DNA from: JANWHF01 sp036276235
GTDB taxonomy: Bacteria > Planctomycetota > Phycisphaerae > Tepidisphaerales > Tepidisphaeraceae
DNA length: 24,262 bases
Direction: 5' to 3'
Assembly (NCBI GenBank): GCA_036276235.1
Contig: DATBDZ010000358.1
Coordinates: 1 to 24,262, forward strand
The notes under the pieces are model-generated. The model made no database searches. It was given only the letters and a program-made list of their open reading frames with translations, and was not told where the DNA came from. Below are positions 8,905-15,519 of the stretch, one piece after another. Each line of letters begins with the position of its first letter. Positions within the stretch are counted from its first letter, which is position 1. The translations under genes and the position numbers were made by a program.

Positions 8905-8928
8905 CAAATGCGATCGCGCCTCCCGTTT

Positions 8929-10608
8929 TCATCCCCCGCGAGTCCGCACGACTTCCTTCGACAACGTCGCCAGTTGCGGGCTGATTGCATCGCGCGGCAC
9001 CTTCACGTCGATCACCGTCAGCTCCTCTCTCGCTCGCGCGCGGCCCATTGCCTCGTCGAGCTCGCCTAACGTCGAAGCTTCGTCGGCAACTCCTCCGCCG
9101 ATCAACTCGCAAATCTTGCCATAATTCCATGGCGTGATGAGATTGAATTTTCCATCGCGCAGGCGGCGCATCGTGCCGTAGCCGTCGTTGTTGATGACGA
9201 GGACGATCGGCCTTTGCTTCAGTCGCAGCGCGGTTGAGAGTTCGGTGCCGGTCATCTGGAAGGCGCCGTCGCCGACGAGGACGATTGGCTGCACATCGGG
9301 CCGGGCGGCGGCGACGCCGATCGACGCCGGAACCGCGAATCCCATCGTCATGTAATATCCCGGCGCGATGAAGTCGGCGCGCTTGCCGGTGCGGATGCCG
9401 ATCCCGCCGAAAATCGCGTCGCCGACGTCGGCGGTCACGCACGTCTTCTCATCCAGATGCAGCGAAACAATTCGGAAGAAATCGCTCATCGTCAGCGGCC
9501 GATCGCGCTCCAACGCGGCCAGCGGCTTGGGCTCGGCATGCGGCCGCGGATGCTTGAATCTCTTGGGCGCCAGTTTGCAGCGCGAAAGCTGCGCAAGGAA
9601 TTCATCGAAGCGCACCTGCTCGTATCGATGAAATCGCACCTTGATCGATTCGGTGGTAGCCAACACAGTGCGGCCGCGATCGAGCCGCGCGGTGTTGATG
9701 CCCATGCTCATGTCGGTGATGAACGTCCCGAGCATCAGGACACAGTCGGCGGATTCGACATATTCGCGTACGGTCGAATCCGCCGACATCGCGCCGCCGT
9801 AGACTCCCAGATAAAGCGGATGATTTTCCGGAACGGTCGCCTTGCTGAGCATATCAGCGGCTATCGGAACGTTGAGCCGTTCGGCCAGTTGAACCGCCAG
9901 ATCGCTCAAACCAAATCGTTGCAGCTCGACGCCCGCCAGAATCACCGGCCGCTTGGCGCCGCCGATCAGCTCACAGGTCTCATCGAGCGCCGCCTTGAGC
10001 GCCTCAGGATCCGATCCCGGTTCCGGCAGCGTCGGTGGCAGCTCGACCGCAATCTGCCGATCCACCATATCGTGCGGCACCTCGATATAGACCGGCCGCT
10101 TCTGCCGCAGGCAGGCATCGACGCATCGCGCAATCTCCGCCGCCGCCCGCTCTTCATCCAGCAGCACGGTCGAGGCGACAGTCACCTCGTCATAAACCCG
10201 CCGCTGCGTCTCGAATGTTTTCACCTTGTGATGCAGCAGCGGATCGTTTTGCCGATCCGTCCGCCCCGGCGCGCCGCTGACGACAACAACCGGCGATTTC
10301 TCCGCGTAAGCCCCCGCAATTGGGTTGAGCGCGTTCAATCCGCCAACGCAATAAGTGACACAAACGAGCCCAATCCCATTGAGCCGCGCGTAGGCATCGG
10401 CGGCAAACCCCGCTCCCGGCTCGTGGCACATCGTGATCTGCTGAATCGGCGATCGATCGAGCCAGGAAAATGTGGAGAGCGCAAAATCTCCCGGAATGCC
10501 GAAGGAATGATTCACGCCGCGATGATGCAGATAGGCAAACAAAAATTCGCCCATCGGCATGCGAGAGGGGAACGAAAACTTTCGACGCGTGGCTTTCCGC
10601 TTGCTCAT
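8929..10608 (-). CDS. Thiamine-diphosphate-dependent 2-oxoacid decarboxylase (PDC/IPDC-like)
   Basis: The 559-residue protein has the family's three-domain layout: an N-terminal pyrimidine-binding domain, a central domain (about 200-350) and a C-terminal diphosphate-binding domain. Cofactor and active-site residues are visible: FGIPGD with Asp41, the activating Glu63 in CHEPGAGFAADAYAR, the His126-His127 pair (PLLHHK) typical of pyruvate and indolepyruvate decarboxylases, and GDGAF (Asp447) followed by NNDGYG for Mg-diphosphate. After NNDGYGT, Met480 occupies the position where PDC and IPDC have a catalytic Glu. Phenylpyruvate decarboxylase of Azospirillum is, as I recall, also changed there. 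The likely reaction is 2-oxoacid to aldehyde plus CO2, or a related carboligation; the substrate cannot be told. ATG start with AGGA 3 nt upstream. Divergent from the secreted protein at 10659. Confidence 0.85.
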   Translation of the reverse strand: MSKRKATRRKFSFPSRMPMGEFLFAYLHHRGVNHSFGIPGDFALSTFSWLDRSPIQQITMCHEPGAGFAADAYARLNGIGLVCVTYCVGGLNALNPIAGAYAEKSPVVVVSGAPGRTDRQNDPLLHHKVKTFETQRRVYDEVTVASTVLLDEERAAAEIARCVDACLRQKRPVYIEVPHDMVDRQIAVELPPTLPEPGSDPEALKAALDETCELIGGAKRPVILAGVELQRFGLSDLAVQLAERLNVPIAADMLSKATVPENHPLYLGVYGGAMSADSTVREYVESADCVLMLGTFITDMSMGINTARLDRGRTVLATTESIKVRFHRYEQVRFDEFLAQLSRCKLAPKRFKHPRPHAEPKPLAALERDRPLTMSDFFRIVSLHLDEKTCVTADVGDAIFGGIGIRTGKRADFIAPGYYMTMGFAVPASIGVAAARPDVQPIVLVGDGAFQMTGTELSTALRLKQRPIVLVINNDGYGTMRRLRDGKFNLITPWNYGKICELIGGGVADEASTLGELDEAMGRARAREELTVIDVKVPRDAISPQLATLSKEVVRTRGG

Positions 10609-10658
10609 GGTTCCTCATCCGCGCAGCATTCGACCGCAACGGGCGTATGTAAGCATAC

Positions 10659-12200
10659 ATGACAATAGCGCCAACTCGCTGCGTCCTGGTTTTTTTCTCG
10701 GTCTTCGTGGCGCGGGTGGGGGCGCAGACCACCGCGCCTTCAGATTCGCGTTACTTCGCCATTCAGGTTGTCGATGACCAAACCGGTCGCGGCGTGCCGC
10801 TGGTTGAGCTTAAAAGCGTCTCGAATGTCCGTTACTGGACCGACAGCGCCGGGTTCGTCGCCATCGACGATCCGGCGTTCATGAATCAAACGATCTTCTT
10901 TTCCGTCTACAGTCATGGCTACGAATTTGCCGCCGATGGATTTGGCATTCGGGGGAAACGATTTGACGTTAAATCCGGCGGCTCCGCGCAAATAAAGATT
11001 CATCGCAAAAACATCGCCGAGCGGCTGTATCGCCTGACCGGCGAAGGAATTTATCGCGATAGCGTGTTGCTTGGCCGCGCGGTGCCGATCGCGCATCCGC
11101 TGCTCAACGCGCAGGTCACGGGGCAGGATTCCATTCAGCCGGTCGCCTATCACGACAAGCTCTATTGGTTCTGGGGCGACACCGGCCGCCAGAGTTATCC
11201 GCTGGGGCATTTTGGAATGTCGGGGGCGACCTCGCAGCTTCCCGGTAAAGGCGGGCTCGATCCATCGGTCGGCATCGACTACCAATACTTTACATCGCCG
11301 GATGGTTTCGCGCGGCCGATGGTCATCGACCCGCCGAACAATCTCCGCTGGGCCGATGCGCTGGCGGTGGTCAAGGATGAGAAGGGCCAGGATCGCATGG
11401 TCGGCCGCTGCCAGGTGCTCAAGAGCCTTGATCAGCCGATCGCCAATCGGCTGGTGATTTATAACGATCAGACCAATGTTCTGGTCAAGCTCAAGGACAT
11501 CCCGATCCACGCGCCGCTTCAGCCCATCGGTCATCCGATTCCCGTCGAAGAAAATGGCATCGCTTGGTTCTACTTCGGCGAGCCATTCCCCAATCAACGC
11601 ACGCATGCCGATCTTAAATCGTTCGCCGATCTTTCTTCCTATGAAGGCTTCACCTGCCTCACCCCCGGCGCGCGATATGATCGCGATAATCCGAGCCTCG
11701 ATCGCGATGCGCAAGGCAAACTGATTTGGGCATGGAAGAAAGATACGCAGCCGCTCGATCGCCGCGAGATGGACGCGCTGGTCCGCGCCGGTAAGATCAA
11801 GGCCGAAGAGGTTTGGTTCTCCCCGCGCGACGTGGAAACGAAAAAGGCGATCAACCTCAACCTGGCGTCGGTGAGCTTCAATGCCTACCGCAAAAAGTGG
11901 ATCGCAATCGCCTCAGAAATCGGCGGCGCGACCTCCATGCTCGGCGAAATCTGGTACAGCGAGGCCGATCAGCCGCAAGGCCCCTGGCCCTGGGCCCGCA
12001 AGATCATCACGCACGATCGTTATTCATTTTACAACCCGTGCCATCATCCCTTCTTCGATCAGGAAGGCGGCCGATTAATCTATCTGGAAGGCACGTACGC
12101 CACGACGTTCTCGCGCAACGACGATCCGACGCCAAGATATGACTACAACCAGATCATGTATCGGGTGGATCTGGGAGACGCGCGATTACAGTTGCCTTAG
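10659..12200 (+). CDS. Secreted protein, predicted propeller-like, unknown function
   Basis: This 513-residue protein starts with a likely signal peptide (basic start, hydrophobic CVLVFFSVFVA, then VGAQ; cleavage around residue 22). Residues about 30-120 look like a carboxypeptidase-regulatory or Ig-like beta domain (IQVVDDQTGRGVPLVEL, TDSAGFVAIDD). The rest is rich in aromatic, blade-like strands such as YHDKLYWFWGDT, GIAWFYFGEPF, GKLIWAWKKD and GEIWYSEAD. These resemble five-bladed propeller families (GH43-like or DUF4185-like), though I cannot assign catalytic residues. It is divergent from the decarboxylase with 50 bp between them. An ATG start is used; no strong SD is visible, and a small palindrome (GTATG-TAAG-CATAC) sits just upstream. 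A sugar-related role is only a guess. Confidence 0.7.
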   Translation: MTIAPTRCVLVFFSVFVARVGAQTTAPSDSRYFAIQVVDDQTGRGVPLVELKSVSNVRYWTDSAGFVAIDDPAFMNQTIFFSVYSHGYEFAADGFGIRGKRFDVKSGGSAQIKIHRKNIAERLYRLTGEGIYRDSVLLGRAVPIAHPLLNAQVTGQDSIQPVAYHDKLYWFWGDTGRQSYPLGHFGMSGATSQLPGKGGLDPSVGIDYQYFTSPDGFARPMVIDPPNNLRWADALAVVKDEKGQDRMVGRCQVLKSLDQPIANRLVIYNDQTNVLVKLKDIPIHAPLQPIGHPIPVEENGIAWFYFGEPFPNQRTHADLKSFADLSSYEGFTCLTPGARYDRDNPSLDRDAQGKLIWAWKKDTQPLDRREMDALVRAGKIKAEEVWFSPRDVETKKAINLNLASVSFNAYRKKWIAIASEIGGATSMLGEIWYSEADQPQGPWPWARKIITHDRYSFYNPCHHPFFDQEGGRLIYLEGTYATTFSRNDDPTPRYDYNQIMYRVDLGDARLQLP

Positions 12201-12233
12201 GCGCCGCGCACAAAAACCTATGCAATACATCTG

Positions 12234-12354
12234 TTCACTTGGGTGCCATGTCCCACGCTTGCGTGGGCATATCGTGCAATCGCAAGCGGCTCTATCCCGC
12301 TGACAGACATGCCCACGCAAGCGTGGGACATGGCACCCGTAAGACCCAAGTGAA
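12234..12354. repeat. Nested palindrome between convergent genes
   Basis: The outer arms begin with GTTCACTTGGG and end with its complement at 12344-12354. Inside, GCCATGTCCCACGC and its complement pair, and each arm also folds on itself through CCCACGC-TT-GCGTGGG. The right arm has 9 extra nt, including a second GGGT. The unpaired centre is about 37 nt. The element separates the secreted protein (stop 12200) from the membrane protein (stop 12410), so it may terminate both. The 209-bp gap holds no gene that I can see. Confidence 0.85.
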
Positions 12355-12409
12355 CGACGCGGGAATTCAATTAGTTGTCTTTGCGCAGCTCCTTAGCGGG
12401 GGCACGTCG

Positions 12410-12811
12410 TCATTGCCGAGTCGAACGCCCCGCACGGGCGATCAAACTTGCCGTGAATGCCCCGCCGGCCACTCTCGCCGACCACGGCAACAGGATGTCA
12501 TGGAGATCGGTGTTGGCCCGGACGTTCCGGTCGTTGAAGCTTGCAAGAAGAAACAATGCAGCTGCGACGGCGCCAAAAACTGTGAAGACCCAGCCCGGCA
12601 ACGATGAATCACGCCCCATTGCAAACGCGACCGCGGCAAGCGCGACGAGCATCATGATGTCGAGTACGTTTGGGAAAGACGTCGGGGTAAGGTCCGGCCA
12701 GTACCACACCACAGCCGCAATTGATAGCGAGGCCGCAAGTATCCAAAGCCGCCGGGGCCTGTGGGCTTCCATCGGCGCGTATTCGATTATGGGTGGCGAC
12801 GGATCCCGCAT
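12410..12811 (-). CDS. Small hydrophobic membrane protein, unknown function
   Basis: This 133-residue protein has three clear hydrophobic stretches: LWILAASLSIAAVVWYW (about 22-40), VLDIMMLVALAAVAFAMG (48-66) and LPGWVFTVFGAVAAALFLLA (71-91). A fourth, weaker one lies at about 107-128. It has no conserved catalytic motif that I recognise. It starts 24 nt after the rimO stop on the same strand and is probably co-transcribed. The ATG at 12811 is used; a second in-frame Met at residue 14 (MEAHRPRR) is possible, and neither has a good SD. This is probably an inner-membrane protein. Confidence 0.55.
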   Translation of the reverse strand: MRDPSPPIIEYAPMEAHRPRRLWILAASLSIAAVVWYWPDLTPTSFPNVLDIMMLVALAAVAFAMGRDSSLPGWVFTVFGAVAAALFLLASFNDRNVRANTDLHDILLPWSARVAGGAFTASLIARAGRSTRQ

Positions 12812-12835
12812 GACGCGAATCCCGGACTCACTCCA

Positions 12836-14434
12836 TTATCGCGTGACGACCTTCAGACTCCGCGACTTCTTCTTCGGAATCTCCGCGACCAGATCGTACG
12901 CCTGATAGTCGGTGATCCTCACGTTTACGAGTTGGCCGGGGTGGAGGTCTTCGCCGTGGACGAAGGTGACGGAGTCGATGTCCGGGGCCTGGCTTTGGGA
13001 GCGGGCGACGTAGCCGTCTTCCGCATCGCGGCCGGCGGGGCGGTCGATCAGCACCTCAATGCTCTGGCCCTTCATCGACTTGGATTTGGCGAACGCAACT
13101 TTTTGCTGCGTGAGCATCAGCTCTTCGACACGGGCCTTTTTCACATCGTCGGGGATCTGGTCTTCCATGCGGCCCATCGGCGTGCCGCTCTCGCGACTGT
13201 AGGGGAAGACGCCCATCATATCGAAGCCAAAATCGGCGACGAACTTCACCAGCTCTTTGTGCTGTTGATCGGTTTCCGTCGGTGGGCCGGCGATGAAAGT
13301 CGTGCGGATGGCGATGCCGGGCACCCATTTCCGCAGCTTTTCCAGCAATGTCTCAATCTGCTTGCGCGTCACACGGCGGCGCATCATCGTCAGGATTTGA
13401 TCATTGATATGCTGCAGCGGCATGTCGATGTACTTCACCACCTTCGCGCTGTCAGCGATCGTCTTGATCATCTCGTCGCTGAAGCAGGAGGGGTAGGCGT
13501 ACATCAAGCGCAGCCAATGAACATCCTTCAGTTCCTTATTGAGCGTCGATAGTAAACCCGACAAACCGGCGGCGTAGCCAATATCCGTTCCGTAACTGGT
13601 GGTGTCCTGCCCAATGAGATTCAGCTCCACCGCGCCATCCGCGGCAAGCTCGCGAGCCTCAGCAAGAATCTGCTCGATCGGCTTGGAGCGCATCGGCCCG
13701 CGAATGGAAGGAATCGTGCAGAACGTACAACCCTGATTGCAACCCTCGCTGATGCGAAGATAAGCATAGTGGCGCGGAGTCAGACGCAGACGCGCGCGAT
13801 CGTCTTCAAAGACGGGAAGAGGGTTCAGGGTTCGGCGTTCAGGGTTCAGGGGGGAATGCTGATTGCTGAATGCCGAATGCTGAATAGCGGATTTCGAACT
13901 TTCGATGTCCTTTGCGTTCTTTACTGAACCCTGAACCCTGAACCCTGAACCCTCTACTGAACCCTGAACCCCGAACCCTGAACCCTTCTCCAAACCCTCC
14001 CGCAACTCCCGCGACAAATCATGATACTTCCCCAGAAAATGCCCGTGCTCCTGCCGGGGGTTTTCTTTGCCGTGGACGGCTTCCACGATGTGCTCGCGAT
14101 CGAAGACGCCGACGAGGCGGTCGACCTGGGGGACGTCCGCCAGCAGCTTTGTCTTGTGCCGTTGCACCAGACAGCCGGCGACGATCACCCGCTTGCAGCG
14201 GCCATTGGTTTTCTGATCGATCGCCTCGCGGATCGCCTGCAGCGATTCTTCGCGCGACGCTTCCAGAAACCCGCAGGTATTAACGACGATCGCATCGGCG
14301 GCGGAGTGGTCCGCCGTCACCGTCAGGCCATCCTGCGCGAGCAGACCGAGCATGCGCTCGCTGTCCACGAGATTTTTGGGACAGCCGAGGCTGACAAACG
14401 CAACCGACCGAATTTTCGCCGCCGAACGGGCCAT
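12836..14434 (-). CDS. rimO: Ribosomal protein S12 methylthiotransferase RimO, with internal insertion
   Basis: RimO is a cytoplasmic radical-SAM enzyme that adds a methylthio group to the conserved Asp of ribosomal protein S12. The N-terminal MTTase domain has its three cluster cysteines: Cys18 (SLGCPKN), Cys54 (NTCGF) and Cys88 (AGCLVQ). The radical-SAM motif CNQGCTFC uses Cys232, Cys236 and Cys239, preceded by the RimO-typical LTPRHYAYLRISEGC. A TRAM domain ends the protein. At 532 residues it is about 90 longer than usual. Much of the excess is residues about 150-205, encoded by a GGTTCAGGG-type inverted repeat at 13821-13985 that reads through in frame (GSGFGVQGS, QHSAFSNQHS). The insert lies between domains, so function may be kept. 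ATG start with GGAG 4 nt upstream. Annotation firm; expression of the insert inferred. Confidence 0.93.
   Translation of the reverse strand: MARSAAKIRSVAFVSLGCPKNLVDSERMLGLLAQDGLTVTADHSAADAIVVNTCGFLEASREESLQAIREAIDQKTNGRCKRVIVAGCLVQRHKTKLLADVPQVDRLVGVFDREHIVEAVHGKENPRQEHGHFLGKYHDLSRELREGLEKGSGFGVQGSVEGSGFRVQGSVKNAKDIESSKSAIQHSAFSNQHSPLNPERRTLNPLPVFEDDRARLRLTPRHYAYLRISEGCNQGCTFCTIPSIRGPMRSKPIEQILAEARELAADGAVELNLIGQDTTSYGTDIGYAAGLSGLLSTLNKELKDVHWLRLMYAYPSCFSDEMIKTIADSAKVVKYIDMPLQHINDQILTMMRRRVTRKQIETLLEKLRKWVPGIAIRTTFIAGPPTETDQQHKELVKFVADFGFDMMGVFPYSRESGTPMGRMEDQIPDDVKKARVEELMLTQQKVAFAKSKSMKGQSIEVLIDRPAGRDAEDGYVARSQSQAPDIDSVTFVHGEDLHPGQLVNVRITDYQAYDLVAEIPKKKSRSLKVVTR
13821..13985. repeat. GGTTCAGGG-type inverted repeat inside rimO
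   Basis: The plus strand reads GGGTTCAGGGTTC and similar units at 13821-13854. It ends with many CCTGAACC units at 13925-13985, the reverse complement. The centre holds GAATGCTGATTGCTGAATG-like units and a unique stretch. The length is 165 bp, a multiple of three, and all of it is open in the rimO frame. Confidence 0.85.
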
Positions 14435-14521
14435 GAGTCTCCAAAGGGAAAGCGCCGGATTATCTAAAGGTCCTGCGGGAAAGTAAAACGCTCAAGCGAA
14501 CGCGATGGTTCAGAAATGAAA

Positions 14522-14653
14522 AGAGGAGACCATCGCTGGCGCGAATGAAAAATGAATAATGAAAAATGAAAAATGGGGGGAAAGCGTCCCGTTTTCGGAC
14601 CCATTTTTCATTTTTCACTTTTCATTTTTCATTCCGCCAGCGTGGTCTCCTCT
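14522..14653. repeat. Long inverted repeat with GAATGAAAAATG units
   Basis: The arms at 14522-14577 and 14600-14653 pair over about 54 nt with two mismatches and two small indels. Each arm begins AGAGGAGACCA, continues GCTGGCG, and then carries GAATGAAAAATG-like tandem units. The 22-nt loop is GC-rich. It fills most of the gap between the RRM gene stop (14677) and the rimO start (14434) and could terminate transcription of the RRM gene. Confidence 0.85.
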
Positions 14654-14676
14654 GTAATTATTCAACCGATCGCGGC

Positions 14677-15039
14677 TTAGTAGCGCTTGGGGCGTCCGCC
14701 GCCGCCGCCACCACCGCCGCCGTAGCCACCACCGCCGCCGCCGCCACGGCCACCGCCGTAGCCACCACCGCCGCCGCCGCCTGAGCGCGGCTCACGGGGC
14801 TTGGCTTCATTGACGGTAAGGGCGCGGCCGCCGTGGTCCTGGCCGTTGAGAGCGGCGATGGCCGCCTGGGCCTCGCCGTCACTGCCCATCTGAACGAAGC
14901 CGAAGCCCTTGCTGCGGCCGGTGTCGCGGTCCTGGATGACTTCGGCGCTCTGCACGCTGCCGTGCGAACCGAACAATTGCTGCAAATCCGAGCTGGTTGT
15001 TTCGTAGCTCAGATTTCCGACGTACAACTTGCTGCCCAT
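14677..15039 (-). CDS. Glycine-rich RRM RNA-binding protein
   Basis: This 120-residue protein has one RNA-recognition motif at about 3-80, with RNP2 LYVGNL and RNP1 KGFGFVQM, both intact and aromatic. A tail of GGGGGGGYGGGRGG-type repeats ends in RPKRY. The layout matches the small RRM proteins of cyanobacteria and many other bacteria, which bind single-stranded RNA and are often cold-induced; the role here is inferred. I chose the ATG at 15039 (MGSKLYVGNL) because GGAGA lies 6 nt before it; an upstream in-frame start at 15069 would place this SD inside the gene. The GC-rich tail is a low-complexity stretch where assembly or polymerase slippage could change the count of glycines. Confidence 0.92.
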   Translation of the reverse strand: MGSKLYVGNLSYETTSSDLQQLFGSHGSVQSAEVIQDRDTGRSKGFGFVQMGSDGEAQAAIAALNGQDHGGRALTVNEAKPREPRSGGGGGGGYGGGRGGGGGGGYGGGGGGGGGRPKRY

Positions 15040-15045
15040 GGAGTT

Positions 15046-15050
15046 TCTCC
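15046..15050 (-). promoter_or_regulatory. Shine-Dalgarno of the RRM gene
   Basis: GGAGA on the minus strand lies 6 nt before the ATG at 15039-15037. It fixes the start of the RRM protein. Confidence 0.6.
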
Positions 15051-15177
15051 TATGTGTAGGCACGATCAACCCGCATCTTTTACTTTCCGGGTTGTGATCT
15101 GAAAGGGGCCTTCATTCCGGCCCGGGAGGTAGGAGAGAGACAAAAGCAGTACGCGGCGGCGTGATCGGCAATTTCAA

Positions 15178-15197
15178 GTGAAGCCGCAAGGCTTCAC
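15178..15197. other. Small hairpin in the RRM gene leader
   Basis: GTGAAGCC and GGCTTCAC form an 8-bp stem around a four-base loop. If transcription starts near the promoter proposed at 15256-15283, this hairpin lies in a 5' leader of over 200 nt. A cis-regulatory role is a guess. Confidence 0.4.
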
Positions 15198-15255
15198 AGA
15201 AAAATAAGCAAACCAGCCTGCCCGAGAGACTCGTGCGTCAGACTTACCAGAAGCC

Positions 15256-15283
15256 ACTATAGCGATTGGCGGGGAATGTACAA
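15256..15283 (-). promoter_or_regulatory. Possible sigma-70-type promoter of the RRM gene
   Basis: On the minus strand, TTGTAC (15283-15278) and TATAGT (15261-15256) are separated by 16 nt. The -10 box is a good match and the -35 is poor. The start would be near 15250, leaving a long leader. The 480-bp gap from 15040 to 15519 shows no gene; it holds this site, the small hairpin and the palindrome at 15353-15430. Confidence 0.3.
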
Positions 15284-15352
15284 CTAGGGCGGGATTGAAG
15301 TTCCAGAGGTGCGCGCCAAGATTGCAGGTAGAAGACGGCGAATCTCGAGCAC

Positions 15353-15430
15353 CGTCATGCTGAGGTACTCCGAAGCATCTGGCCCGTTCGCGCGAGCCAG
15401 CCAGATGCTTCGGAGTACCTCAGCATGACG
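15353..15430. repeat. 31-bp-arm palindrome downstream of ureC
   Basis: The arms 15353-15383 and 15400-15430 are perfect 31-nt reverse complements, beginning CGTCATGCTGAGGTACTCC, around a 16-nt spacer. A near-identical palindrome lies at 17308-17384, with the same GAATC-CGAGCA type left flank. It starts 90 nt past the ureC stop and may also serve as its terminator. Confidence 0.9.
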
Positions 15431-15519
15431 ATTCTTGAAGACCGGGTGGGTTTGAAACAAAGTTCCACGCACAAGTTGTGGGCGGAGCTTACATCCAGCG
15501 ACCACACGGCCCCGGCTCA

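Noticed and set aside
9457..10662. 401-residue plus-strand frame opposite the decarboxylase
   Set aside because: Antisense shadow of a conserved enzyme; the translation is Arg/His/Gln-rich and shows no motif.
13821..13985. Telomere-like or CRISPR array
   Set aside because: Units of GGTTCAGGG type are short, imperfect and arranged as an inverted repeat, with no regular spacers.
15040..15069. Longer RRM protein starting at 15069
   Set aside because: GGAGA at 15050-15046 is correctly spaced for the ATG at 15039, and RRM proteins of this type start close to LYVGNL.
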